A model generated the notes under the pieces. It saw nothing but the letters and a program-made list of their open reading frames with translations. It was not told where the DNA came from and did no database searches. Below, piece after piece: positions 38,501 to 45,436 of a stretch of 64,000 nt of DNA (position 1 is its first letter; every line of letters starts with the position of its first letter). The stretch comes from Brevundimonas sp. (lineage in GTDB: Bacteria; Pseudomonadota; Alphaproteobacteria; Caulobacterales; Caulobacteraceae). The stretch spans positions 1-64,000 of the forward strand of contig NZ_JAIYCP010000008.1 in the NCBI RefSeq assembly GCF_027487935.1. The letters run 5' to 3'. Made by a program: the position numbers and the translations under genes.

Positions 38501-38559
38501 TAGCCCATCGCGGCGAGAGCCTCGACGGTCGGCTTCTCGGCGAGACGGTATTCGCTCAT
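35518..38559 (-). CDS. hsdR: type I restriction endonuclease subunit R
   Basis: A 1013-residue subunit that translocates and cuts DNA. The N-terminal nuclease domain has a PD-(D/E)xK core (VNGIPLVVIEAKSPLK preceded by ADIVVF). The motor has Walker A in IWHTQGSGKSLTMVFLALKL, motif II VLVDECHRTQEKDLG, motif III FFGFTGTPI, and motif VI LLQAIARTNRTC. A helical C-terminal domain binds the methylase. It overlaps hsdS by 4 bases and the metallopeptidase gene by 4 bases. Length is normal for the family and no frameshift is seen. Confidence 0.96.
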   Translation of the reverse strand: MSEYRLAEKPTVEALAAMGYTPLSPEAALAMRGEENRVILRPVMVAALQTLNGISAADAEAICNDLSILSDNEEWQRRLRGGYTRKLAGEAQGRSIDLIDFLHPERNSFHVVQQFKVQSQRSRIADIVVFVNGIPLVVIEAKSPLKASNTAEEAFEQIKQYERDIPRLFEPNAFNIVTDGVQTLYGATKAKAQFFAPWADAWPRQRDEFPNDLTKDLWCLLEPSRLLDLLAHFIVFEVDPDTKAKIKKVCRYQQFRAVNKAVQRVADGKLKKGLIWHTQGSGKSLTMVFLALKLKTHLTLAAETLENPNILVLTDRIDLDTQISGTFVACGLPNPTQATSVAVLRDAVAKGGNGQILLSTIFKFAGSQTPIPNSDNWIVLVDECHRTQEKDLGAYLQATLPDARFFGFTGTPIKSTDKDTYARFSVEGEGYLDKYGIDDAVRDGATVPILYEGRKTDWSINEAELDILFDRWFVDLPDDKLQDLKSKGLTLATLAKHPERVRLIALDIWEHFKQVCQPDGFKAQIVVVDREAIVLMRSALATVIAADLTKQGIEDSQAQADAMIACVFSKSQEDGKPSEDAHVTEVRENLEAYYVDDSAEKAVKAAFKKVGQQPSFLIVCDKLLTGFDAPIEAVMYLDKPLKEHNLLQAIARTNRTCSIKSPDGGEITKPHGRIVDYMGVTNHLDEALKSYRAEDVANALNDISTLRNDLREAHARYMRQKRDMKLTGLDEKAAAYRVKDIIAEGREDDWFELQRLTRGFIKVYGELSPDPAILEFTVEVKWAAGFLKVAAQVIDKDQSVDHRSYTGKIRDMLEEHVHATGLSTTIKLRSITDPDFAGDFQTEGKDEADLQEAFIRKSAELKRVTRELVDKNPAQYGRFSERVLEIIRRFEEGQIAAAEGLKEYEDLTGGINAEQGAHAELGMDERAFSILRIMEGIVGEEVDHPTLQKAAIAAGDLYGAAQASQPAFFYMEQYRRELKQRVRRILSDLDIPQAKDIRDAIDEFAAHAYAGHH

Positions 38560-39635
38560 GCGGGCACACGGACGCGGCCTGTGAGGAGGTCGTCGGCTAC
38601 ACTAGATTTGAGGGCGATTAGAGCCAGGACTTCTCGCTCCGCCACACGAACCGTTTCCTCAATCGCATCGAGTGCAGCAGCGATTGATCTTTGTTCAGCA
38701 ACCTCAGGCCAAGGCACCTCGACCACGTGCACATCATTTCTGTTCAGCGTCGGCACGCCGGTTCCCGTGGCGTAATCCGCGAGCGGGAAGGCAGAGAGGA
38801 AATGATAGACATATCGTGGACATGAACCCTTGAAATTCTTCACGTAAAGCGTGGTGTTCAAAGGCCAGCACGGGCCATCGAAATAGTTGACCTTGCCAAT
38901 GGTGCCCGACCGGCCAGTGACAACCGCTGGCCTTGTCGCAGCAGAGACGTTGTGAAAACCAACGGTTCCGTTCGACGCGATGACGGGAACATCCCCGCCC
39001 TTTCGATCCTGGACGGGGAGATCGTGACCGCGCTGTAGTTGGAAGAAGTCCAGCAACGGCCTTCGCTCCCAATCAGGAGGTTCCATACTCAGTCCGGTCG
39101 CCACCTCGCGAGATTGGGACAAGACCGCTTCGGCCTTTGAATGTGCGGACTTGGCCGATGAAATGGCTTCATCCATCGACCGCAGCACCTGAGCAATTCG
39201 CCGCTGCTCGTCGAGCGGTGGAAGAGTGACCCAGGCTCCCTTCACGTCGGAAGGCTTGATGAATGGCTGTGCTGAGCCGGATCGATTCCAGTAGTCTTCA
39301 TCATCCAGAATTGCATGCAAGAAAGCTGCACTCGCCAACGCCGGACGGGGAGTGATTACCTGGGTGTTGGCCAATGTTGTCCAAGGGCCATCAGTTAGGA
39401 ATGATTTGCCGCAGCGTGCCCCGATAGACGAAAGCACGATAGTGGGAGCTTCTCCCTCTACCTGTTCAACGAAGCCGTCTGGCCCAGCCGCGCTGTAGGC
39501 CCTCGCCCCAGCCTCAGCATAGTGGCTCTTGTTTAGTTTAAGGCGACCGCCGCCATGGACTGTCGCAATTTCCGATAGCTGTGCGGGCCGCCACCCGTCT
39601 GGCAGGTGCTGCGGCGGGATATTACTCCGAAACAT
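38556..39635 (-). CDS. hsdS: type I restriction specificity subunit S
   Basis: A 359-residue DNA-recognition subunit. Two target-recognition domains are seen: the first (WRPAQLSEIATVHGGGRLKL onward) ends with VTLPPLDEQRRIAQVLRSMD, and the second (WERRPLLDFFQLQRGHDLPV onward) ends with PEVAEQRSIAAALDAIEETV; each is followed by the long conserved spacer helix. The recognition sequence cannot be predicted from this. ATG 39635 (MFRSNIP) is taken as start, overlapping the hsdM end by 14 bases; an upstream start at 39659 is possible. Confidence 0.93.
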   Translation of the reverse strand: MFRSNIPPQHLPDGWRPAQLSEIATVHGGGRLKLNKSHYAEAGARAYSAAGPDGFVEQVEGEAPTIVLSSIGARCGKSFLTDGPWTTLANTQVITPRPALASAAFLHAILDDEDYWNRSGSAQPFIKPSDVKGAWVTLPPLDEQRRIAQVLRSMDEAISSAKSAHSKAEAVLSQSREVATGLSMEPPDWERRPLLDFFQLQRGHDLPVQDRKGGDVPVIASNGTVGFHNVSAATRPAVVTGRSGTIGKVNYFDGPCWPLNTTLYVKNFKGSCPRYVYHFLSAFPLADYATGTGVPTLNRNDVHVVEVPWPEVAEQRSIAAALDAIEETVRVAEREVLALIALKSSVADDLLTGRVRVPA

Positions 39636-41124
39636 AGCCGAGCCTGGACAGGTGACCAAACATCACCGCTTCGGCCTCATTCCGCTTCGCGATCAAGTCC
39701 TGGAGCTTGGCGACCTCTGCGGCGACATCGACACTCTCGGCATCGGCACCGGTCTGGACGTAACGGCTGATGTTGAGGTTGAACCCGTTGGCCTCGATCT
39801 CCGAAATCGGGACGACGCGGGCCAGCTTGTCGATGTCGGAGAAGCCGTGGAAGGCACCCGCCATGATCTCTACGTTCTGGTCCGTCAGCGTATTCTGGGC
39901 CTTTCCTGCTTGGTAGGTCGCGTCACCGTTGATCACCAGGACCGAGCCCTTGCGGGACTGCGGCTTCTTTTTGCGAATCACCAGGATCGCCGCCGGGATG
40001 CCCGCGCCGTAGAAGAGGTTGGGAGCCAGCCCGATCACCGCCTCAATGATGTCGGCCCGCAGCATGGCTTCGCGGATGCGGCCCTCGGCGCCACCTCGGA
40101 ACAGCACCCCGTGCGGGACCACCACGCCCAACATACCGTCGTCCTTGAGGGAGGCGATCATATGCTGGACGAAGGCGAGATCGCCGTAGCCCTTCGGCGG
40201 ACAGCCATACTGGTCGCGGCCATAGTGGTCGCCGTTCGACCAGACCTCGTAGCCCCAGACCTTTTCCGAGAACGGCGGGTTGGCCATCACTCGGTCGTAG
40301 GCACCGAGGCCGTCCACGAACTCCCGTGCCTTGGGGTCATATCGCTTGGGGTTCAGGATCGTGTCGCCCTTGGCGATGAATGCGTCGTCGATGTCGTGCA
40401 GGAACAGGTTGATCTGGGCGATTGCCCAGGTGCCGAGGTTCTTCTCCTGGCCGTAGAGAGCGAGGCTCTTGGGGTCCTGGCCCCTTTCCTTCAGGTGCTG
40501 GACCGCCTCCAGCAGCATGCCCCCGGACCCGCCGGTCGGGTCATAGATAGACATGCCGGGCTGGGGATCGAGACAGGCGACGATCAGCCGGACGACTTGA
40601 CGGGGCGTGTAGAACTCCCCGCCCTTCTTGCCCGAGCCTTCCGCAAACTGCTTGATGAGATACATGTAGGCATCGCCCAACATGTCGGCGGGCACGTCGG
40701 CGTTTCGCAGCCGGTGCTTCTCGAAGTGGGCGAGCAGCTTTTCGAGTTGTGCGTCGGGGAAGCGTTCCTGGTTGGCGAAGTCCACGTCGCCGAAGATTCC
40801 CTTCAGCCGCAGGTTCGCGTCTTCGATGGCGGCGAAGGCGTTGTTGAGATGCTGGCCGATCTGGGTCGAGCGTTTCCGCAGGGCATCCCAGCGGTGCTCG
40901 GGCGGGACGTGGAAGCGATGTTCGTCGGGATCGGCGGCTTCCTCGCGGTCGCCCGTCTCGGCCAGGAGCTTCTCAAACTCCTCGTCCCACACGTCGCAGA
41001 GGCGCCGGTAGAACAGCAGGGCGAAGATGTATTGCTTGTAGTCCCCGGCATCGACGGTCCCGCGCAGGATGTCCGCCGCTTGCCAGAGGTGCCGTTCAAG
41101 TTCGGCCTGGGTAAGTTTAGCCAC
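39622..41124 (-). CDS. hsdM: type I restriction modification methylase subunit M
   Basis: A 500-residue N6-adenine methylase. The SAM-binding motif is in MSIYDPTGGSGGMLLEAVQH and the catalytic motif NPPF in RVMANPPFSEKVWGYE. The N-terminal helical domain (LERHLWQAADILRGTVDAGD, YKQYIFALLFYRRLCDVWDE) and GEFYTPRQVVRLIVACLDP are typical of HsdM. Start is GTG 41124 preceded by GGGAGG. It is the first gene of the M-S-R-peptidase operon on the minus strand. Confidence 0.96.
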   Translation of the reverse strand: MAKLTQAELERHLWQAADILRGTVDAGDYKQYIFALLFYRRLCDVWDEEFEKLLAETGDREEAADPDEHRFHVPPEHRWDALRKRSTQIGQHLNNAFAAIEDANLRLKGIFGDVDFANQERFPDAQLEKLLAHFEKHRLRNADVPADMLGDAYMYLIKQFAEGSGKKGGEFYTPRQVVRLIVACLDPQPGMSIYDPTGGSGGMLLEAVQHLKERGQDPKSLALYGQEKNLGTWAIAQINLFLHDIDDAFIAKGDTILNPKRYDPKAREFVDGLGAYDRVMANPPFSEKVWGYEVWSNGDHYGRDQYGCPPKGYGDLAFVQHMIASLKDDGMLGVVVPHGVLFRGGAEGRIREAMLRADIIEAVIGLAPNLFYGAGIPAAILVIRKKKPQSRKGSVLVINGDATYQAGKAQNTLTDQNVEIMAGAFHGFSDIDKLARVVPISEIEANGFNLNISRYVQTGADAESVDVAAEVAKLQDLIAKRNEAEAVMFGHLSRLGYVSE

Positions 41125-41230
41125 TGATCGCCTCCCTGTAGTTCGCTTGGTTGAAGCGACAGCAGGGGCGGGTCAAGCCATAGGTTGAAGAGGGTCACGG
41201 TCGCGACCGGCAATACCCCTCATGGCTTCG

Positions 41231-42337
41231 CTATCCGAACTCAAGCTCATCCAACTCGAAACTGTCCCAACGACCCATGGTCAGGGGGCGAAGCACTTCG
41301 GGCACTTCGGATCGTGTCAAGCACAGGACACCCAAGGCCGATAGAGTCTCGCGAAGCCGGTGGGCCACTGCCGGGGGAACGTCACCGTTCGACCGGCCAT
41401 GGATGCCCGACAGCACGATTCCTTCGTCGAATTTGGTCAGGGCGGCGATGACATCTCCGGGAGCCCACACCCACGCAGACCAAACTCCCGTCACCAACAG
41501 GTTCATTTTAGTCCGCATGCAGTTGTTGAAGGCCCGCCCGACTTCTTCTGCACTTGCGGGCGTGACGCGCGTGAACTCGGAGTGCTGCTGCAAGGCATCG
41601 CTGACCGGCGGCAATCGATGGGCTTTGGACAACCAAGCGTCTGCAAATTCGTGGCTACGGAATCCGATCTTTCGGGCATCCAGCGACTGACGAATGGCCT
41701 CATCTGTTACGTCGCTGACAACCCGGATCGCGGCGATGATGCCGGTCAGAAACCGCGCATCAGCGCGGCAGCGGACACGCATGATGATCTCGGGGAACAG
41801 GGCGATGCTGTCGATCAACAGCACGACCTCCAGAAGTTCGGAGTCGAGCCGGTTCAACTGCATCAGCGTCTTTGCCCGAGCGCGTGAGTCCGCGTCTGAT
41901 GCTACCAGGACTGTGACGAGCTTTCGGTAACAGTCGGCAGAGCGGAGCGGCTGCATGCCGATCTTGCTGAGAGACCCCGCCAGGGCGTGCGGGGCTACGC
42001 CCAGGGTAGCTGTGATTATGTCTCGGGCGGACATCGAGCGCAGCGCGTCCGCAAGGACACGCACGACACTTCGCCAGTCCAAGTCCTCGCACGTCCTGGC
42101 TGTCGCCTTCAAAACGAAGTCGTCCGGACGATCAAGGATGCCGAAGGCCAAGGCCGTAAACAGGCTCTGGCGCCACTTGGGCGACGACTTCAAAACGTGG
42201 AGAAGAAATCCAGGTGCCAGGGTCTCGATGTCGCCGACGAGGCCGAGGCACCATCCGTCGAAAGGAGACAAGGAGCGGCGAGTTTCAGCCCTCGGCGTGG
42301 AGTGGTCCGTGACGATGTTGAGCGGGAAGTTGTCCAT
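41231..42337 (-). CDS. protein of unknown family upstream of hsdM
   Basis: A 368-residue mainly helical protein without signal peptide. The N-terminal part includes PFDGWCLGLVGDIETLAPGF and LLHVLKSSPKWRQSLFTALA; the middle is leucine-rich (LLEVVLLIDSIALFPEIIMR), the C-terminal part has MNLLVTGVWSAWVWAPGDVI. No nuclease, ATPase or HTH motif is evident. It lies 106 bases upstream of hsdM on the same strand and is divergent from the Rep-like gene. It may be an accessory defense or regulatory protein, but that is only context. Confidence 0.65.
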   Translation of the reverse strand: MDNFPLNIVTDHSTPRAETRRSLSPFDGWCLGLVGDIETLAPGFLLHVLKSSPKWRQSLFTALAFGILDRPDDFVLKATARTCEDLDWRSVVRVLADALRSMSARDIITATLGVAPHALAGSLSKIGMQPLRSADCYRKLVTVLVASDADSRARAKTLMQLNRLDSELLEVVLLIDSIALFPEIIMRVRCRADARFLTGIIAAIRVVSDVTDEAIRQSLDARKIGFRSHEFADAWLSKAHRLPPVSDALQQHSEFTRVTPASAEEVGRAFNNCMRTKMNLLVTGVWSAWVWAPGDVIAALTKFDEGIVLSGIHGRSNGDVPPAVAHRLRETLSALGVLCLTRSEVPEVLRPLTMGRWDSFELDELEFG

Positions 42338-42517
42338 GCGATCTCCGAGTGCCGATGTGCCGTGCGCTTGTCGAAAGCGCGGCTAACGTTCGGCTGGAGA
42401 GGGGCGTGGATGGCTGCATGGGCTGCTTGTGGCGCGGGCCACAGGTGCCGTCAAGCCAAGTATTCGGCACAGTAGATAGAATTAACGTCCGCCAGTTCAG
42501 TCGTGTTAAATAGAGAT

Positions 42518-43033
42518 ATGGGCAACATCCAAGACGAAACAAAATTTCAGGTTTCGAACCTTACGAAGTTCAAGGCGGCCTACGCCGAATGGGCGTTCAA
42601 GCTCGGGATGAACTACGCCATCACGCTCGCCTGGAACCGCGATGTTCCTCTGAGTGCAGCGAAGGGTCATCTCGGAAAGCTGCTTGCCCGCGTCGATGCG
42701 GCGTTTCTCGGCAGACGATTTCACCAGCACCCCGCGAACGAACGGGCGCGGGCGATGTTCGTCTTCGAGAAGGTCGAGACGAACATCCACGTCCATGGAC
42801 TGTGGCGGATGCCAAGCTTGGAGAAGATCAAACTCCTGGGCTCGTTGTTCCCAGGCGAGCGAGGCGGCATCTGGAACGCGGTCGTGCCGTCTGGGAGTTA
42901 TTGCTTGACGAGGATCGATGATCACCACGAAGCGGTGAATTACATGATGAAGGGCCAGCACATGCGCTCGGACGACCGGGAGATGGTGTGGTCTGACCAG
43001 TGGCACTCAGCCGAGAGCCGCGACGGACTCTGA
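42518..43033 (+). CDS. HUH-type Rep-like endonuclease (putative)
   Basis: A 171-residue protein with the three rolling-circle Rep motifs in order: motif I-like YAITLAWNR near residue 32, motif II (HUH) in ETNIHVHGLWRMP near residue 90, and motif III-like single tyrosine in HHEAVNYMMKGQHM near residue 139 (YxxK). There is no helicase domain, so host helicase would be needed. The start ATG 42518 follows a GAGATAT stretch; a codon at 42503 is an alternative. It is followed by ~53-bp direct repeats. The family assignment is by motif reading and could be wrong. Confidence 0.6.
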   Translation: MGNIQDETKFQVSNLTKFKAAYAEWAFKLGMNYAITLAWNRDVPLSAAKGHLGKLLARVDAAFLGRRFHQHPANERARAMFVFEKVETNIHVHGLWRMPSLEKIKLLGSLFPGERGGIWNAVVPSGSYCLTRIDDHHEAVNYMMKGQHMRSDDREMVWSDQWHSAESRDGL

Positions 43034-43124
43034 GGTGTTTCAGGGGCGCCCTCGCTGGCACCGAAACCGCAGACGTTCGAATTTGGAGAAGACCTTTGTG
43101 GGTGGAGTGATCCCCCCGCAAAGG

Positions 43125-43230
43125 GAAGATATTGTCCAACGGAGGCCACACGAAATATCCAAATGATGGAGAATAGTGAAGATGTTGTCCAAACCGAAGC
43201 TGCACGAAATATCCAAATGACGGAGAACAG
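43125..43230 (+). repeat. two ~53-bp tandem direct repeats (iteron-like)
   Basis: Copy 1 is 43125-43176 and copy 2 is 43178-43230; they share blocks such as CACGAAATATCCAAATGA and GGAGAA, with about 85% identity and one single-base length difference. A weaker third copy of the TCCAAGTGACCGAAGACA part follows at 43250-43267. They lie 90 bases after the Rep-like gene in the 43034-43428 gap, which otherwise holds no gene I would support. An origin or regulatory role is inferred. Confidence 0.65.
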
Positions 43231-43428
43231 CACGGTTTCCAAGATCATCTCCAAGTGACCGAAGACATAGAATGGGGGCATCCGTTCGCCGCATCGAGAC
43301 CGCCGGGCGAACGGTAATGACAATGCCTGGAGGGCAATCTTCGGCGGCGCGTGACTGCCTCACTCCAGGTGAATCAACGATGTCAAAGACCAAAACTCGG
43401 TCGCCTTCTGGCGAACCTTGGGGGACCG

Positions 43429-43638
43429 TCAGAAAGCAGACCTCGATGTCTCTTCGAGCCATTCGACCATCATCTGGGCGATCCATTGTCGGAGGTCAGC
43501 GTTGATGGGGACGCTCACGGCACCGTAGCCCCGATCCTTGTCCGCGAGGGATTTTGGATCGAGGTCGATGTGGGTCATCGGGAAGCCGCCTCCGCTGTCA
43601 GGGCGGATGCTGGCTACGAACTCAATGCGGTCTTTCAT
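43429..43638 (-). CDS. small hypothetical protein
   Basis: A 69-residue protein starting at ATG 43638 with the ribosome site GAGGTGA four bases upstream: MKDRIEFVASIRPDSGGGFP, then MTHIDLDPKSLADKDRGYGA and VSVPINADLRQWIAQMMVEWLEETSRSAF in parts. Mixed alpha/beta character with an acidic middle; no recognised family. It is the last likely gene before the right end of the element. Confidence 0.5.
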   Translation of the reverse strand: MKDRIEFVASIRPDSGGGFPMTHIDLDPKSLADKDRGYGAVSVPINADLRQWIAQMMVEWLEETSRSAF

Positions 43639-43702
43639 GGTCACCTCGTTTCAGGGCGACCGTCGATTTCTACGAAGAGTCGGGCCGTGGCAAGCGCGAT
43701 CA

Positions 43703-43718
43703 TTTTTTGCTTGACGAC
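43703..43718 (+). repeat. CTTGACG repeat near right end, variant copy
   Basis: TTTTTTGCTTGACGAC lies 28 bases left of the exact 16-bp copy at 43731-43746 and shares TTTTTGCTTGACG with it. Two spaced copies of one motif near an element end resemble the arrangement of integrase arm sites. Confidence 0.45.
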
Positions 43719-43730
43719 TGATTTCGCTTT

Positions 43731-43746
43731 AGTTTTTGCTTGACGG
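43731..43746 (+). repeat. 16-bp repeat near right element end, candidate integrase arm site
   Basis: AGTTTTTGCTTGACGG is identical to 29344-29359 near attL and in the same direction. It lies about 212 bases inside attR. The surrounding 43645-43956 stretch contains no gene I can support and is A/T-richer than the chromosome. Confidence 0.55.
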
Positions 43747-43956
43747 CAAGAATGTCACGGTTGGCCCAAGCGTGAATGTGCTAACGTATTTGCCAGTTCG
43801 CGAACGCGGCAGGGACCCGCCGCCGCTCTGAAAGATTGCGATCTCGAAGGCCCAAAGCCTCTTTGGCATGCCGACATTTCTTTGTGGAGAAACGCGGTAG
43901 AAACCAGATTTGAAGAGAGCCCAGAAAGCGTTTTTAAGCAGACAGTTACGGCGTTT

Positions 43957-44007
43957 GTTGATTTCTCGGTCTGCGACGTCACCCTGCCGGTTGAGGTGAG
44001 CAACTAG
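43957..44007 (+). pseudogene. displaced 3' end of the cyclophilin gene
   Basis: The frame GAT TTC TCG ... TAG encodes DFSVCDVTLPVEVSN and stops at 44005-44007, matching in length and 10 of 15 residues the present end of the second cyclophilin (DFSVCDINLPVQVTG). Its stop overlaps the stop of the convergent ppx gene (CTAG), which shows that the cyclophilin gene and ppx were once direct neighbours. It has no start and is not expressed as a gene. Confidence 0.85.
43959..43977 (+). other. right attachment core (attR)
   Basis: TGATTTCTCGGTCTGCGAC, identical to attL at 29260-29278. Sequence left of the core (CGGCGTTTGT) does not match the cyclophilin gene and is therefore element DNA; sequence to the right is the ancestral target. 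Confidence 0.85.
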
Positions 44008-45113
44008 GAGCGACCGCGTCGGCGTCTGCGGGTCGGTTTTCTGTCCTCGCGCATCTGCTGCAGCAGCAGGCCCTCGCGCAGGCCGCGGTCGGCGACCCGA
44101 ACCCGGTCGGAGGGCCATGCCCGCTGGACCGCTTCCATGATGGCCGCACCGGCCAGAACCAGGTCAGCACGGTCGGGGCCGATACAGGGTTCCGCTGCGC
44201 GTCCGGCTGCACCCAGCCGTTTGAGCGTCTCGGCGGCGGCCTCGCATTCGCTGCGACTCATCCACAGGCCGTCGACCAGGCTGCGCTGATAGCGCCGCAA
44301 GCCGAGATGGATGCCCGCCAGACTGGTGATGGCGCCGGAGGTACCGACCATATGGGCCCGGCCGGCCATGAAAACACGGCGCAGGGCCGGATCGACCGGT
44401 GCCCCAGCGATCGCCGTGCTCATGTCGGCGACCATGGCCTCATACCAGTCGTCGAGACCGCTGGTCGGCTCGGGATGCCGCTCGGCCAGGGTAACGACCC
44501 CCACCGGTGCCGACATCCAGCCCTCAAGCACAAATGAGCCCTCGCGTTTGGACAGCCAGTTCAGCTCGGTCGAGCCGCCGCCGACATCGACCACCAGGAC
44601 GGCATCCGCCGACGGGTCGAACAGGTTCAGACAACCCCTGACCGCCAGCCGGGCCTCTTCCATCGGGTCGATGATGCGCAGGTGCAGACCCGTACCGGCC
44701 CGCACCCGCTCGATAAAGGCCGGGCCATTCTCGGCCTGGCGGCAGGCCTGGGTGGCCACCGCCATGAGTCGCGAGGCGTCGACGCCCCTTTTGGCAACCC
44801 GTTCGCCGCAAAGCACGAGGGCGTCATAGGCCCGGTCCATGGCCCTGTCGTCGAGACGGCCCGTGCGGGACAGGCCTTCCCCAAGGCGGACGATTCGACT
44901 GAAGGAATCGACGACCCGAAAGCCGTCTCGCGCCGGCTTTGCGATCAGCAGCCGGCAGTTGTTGGTCCCGAGATCGAGTGCGCCATAGAGAGGCGCATCC
45001 CGACCTGAAGCCCCTGGGTCGCCGGCGGCGCCGTTCCTGGCGCGCTGCCCGTCGGACCGTCGGGGCCGGGACCGGTCGTCACGCCCTGGTGGCGTGCGGT
45101 CGGTCTCCGGCAT
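44004..45113 (-). CDS. ppx: Ppx/GppA phosphatase family protein
   Basis: A 369-residue member of the exopolyphosphatase/pppGpp pyrophosphatase family (actin-like ATPase fold). Signatures are LYGALDLGTNNCRLLIAKPA, FSRIVRLGEGLSRTGRLDDR, VLVVDVGGGSTELNWL and MVGTSGAITSLAGIHLGL, and LVLAGAAIMEAVQRAWPSDR. It has a basic N-terminal extension of ~40 residues and a C-terminal RKPTRRRRRGRS tail that could bind polyanions. Its specificity (polyphosphate or guanosine pentaphosphate) cannot be decided here. The gene borders the right end of the element. Confidence 0.92.
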   Translation of the reverse strand: MPETDRTPPGRDDRSRPRRSDGQRARNGAAGDPGASGRDAPLYGALDLGTNNCRLLIAKPARDGFRVVDSFSRIVRLGEGLSRTGRLDDRAMDRAYDALVLCGERVAKRGVDASRLMAVATQACRQAENGPAFIERVRAGTGLHLRIIDPMEEARLAVRGCLNLFDPSADAVLVVDVGGGSTELNWLSKREGSFVLEGWMSAPVGVVTLAERHPEPTSGLDDWYEAMVADMSTAIAGAPVDPALRRVFMAGRAHMVGTSGAITSLAGIHLGLRRYQRSLVDGLWMSRSECEAAAETLKRLGAAGRAAEPCIGPDRADLVLAGAAIMEAVQRAWPSDRVRVADRGLREGLLLQQMREDRKPTRRRRRGRS

Positions 45114-45436
45114 GGGCCGAACTTTCCTGGTGGGCGGTCCGAAGCGGCGCCCGTCCCGCCTACTCTAGGACTGTGGAAACCCCCAAGCCAAGCGCATCTG
45201 TCAGGAAAACGAAGGCTTGAAGCGGATAAGGTCCGGGAGGGGCCAGGCATTCTTCGCCATGATCCTCGAACCGGTGGCGATTTGGGCCCCGGGCGGACCG
45301 GGCATGGAAGCGGCGCGGTCCGGTCATTGCGTTTTCATCATCAACGTCTGCCGCTCCGCCGCTGGCGCGGGCGATGTCAGGGGCCTAGATTGCCTGCAAG
45401 GGTCCGTGAGAGCCCGCAGGCTGCAGGAGAAGGTCC
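45114..45436. other. 323-base intergenic region between ppx and phhA
   Basis: This divergent region holds no frame with coding character that I would support. The only clear signal is the strong ribosome site AGGAGAAGG at 45425-45433 before the phhA ATG. Promoters of ppx and phhA must lie here, but I cannot place them reliably. Confidence 0.6.

Larger units (their letters stand above)
29260..43977. mobile_element. ~14.7 kb integrative element inserted in a cyclophilin gene
   Basis: Bounded by a 19-bp identical direct repeat (29260-29278 and 43959-43977) inside a longer imperfect duplication of the target gene's 3' end. Contents: tyrosine integrase next to the left end, four tandem exported ankyrin-like paralogues and a stub, an excisionase-like HTH gene, a ribbon-helix-helix gene, a serine recombinase, a type I restriction-modification operon with a YgjP-type metallopeptidase, an unknown 368-residue protein, an HUH Rep-like protein and direct repeats. 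No conjugation, phage capsid or tail genes are seen, so it may depend on a helper for transfer. Confidence 0.87.

Noticed and set aside
43125..43230. Repeats considered as a small CRISPR array
   Set aside because: There are only two full copies without unique spacers of constant length, and no cas genes are present.
43040..43462. Minus-strand frame through the iteron-like repeats
   Set aside because: It begins within the 69-residue gene, has no ribosome site that stands out, and its product over the repeats is a simple translation of the repeated DNA.
43729..44118. Minus-strand frame across the right attachment site
   Set aside because: It spans the element junction and the displaced cyclophilin end; it has no start context and no family features.
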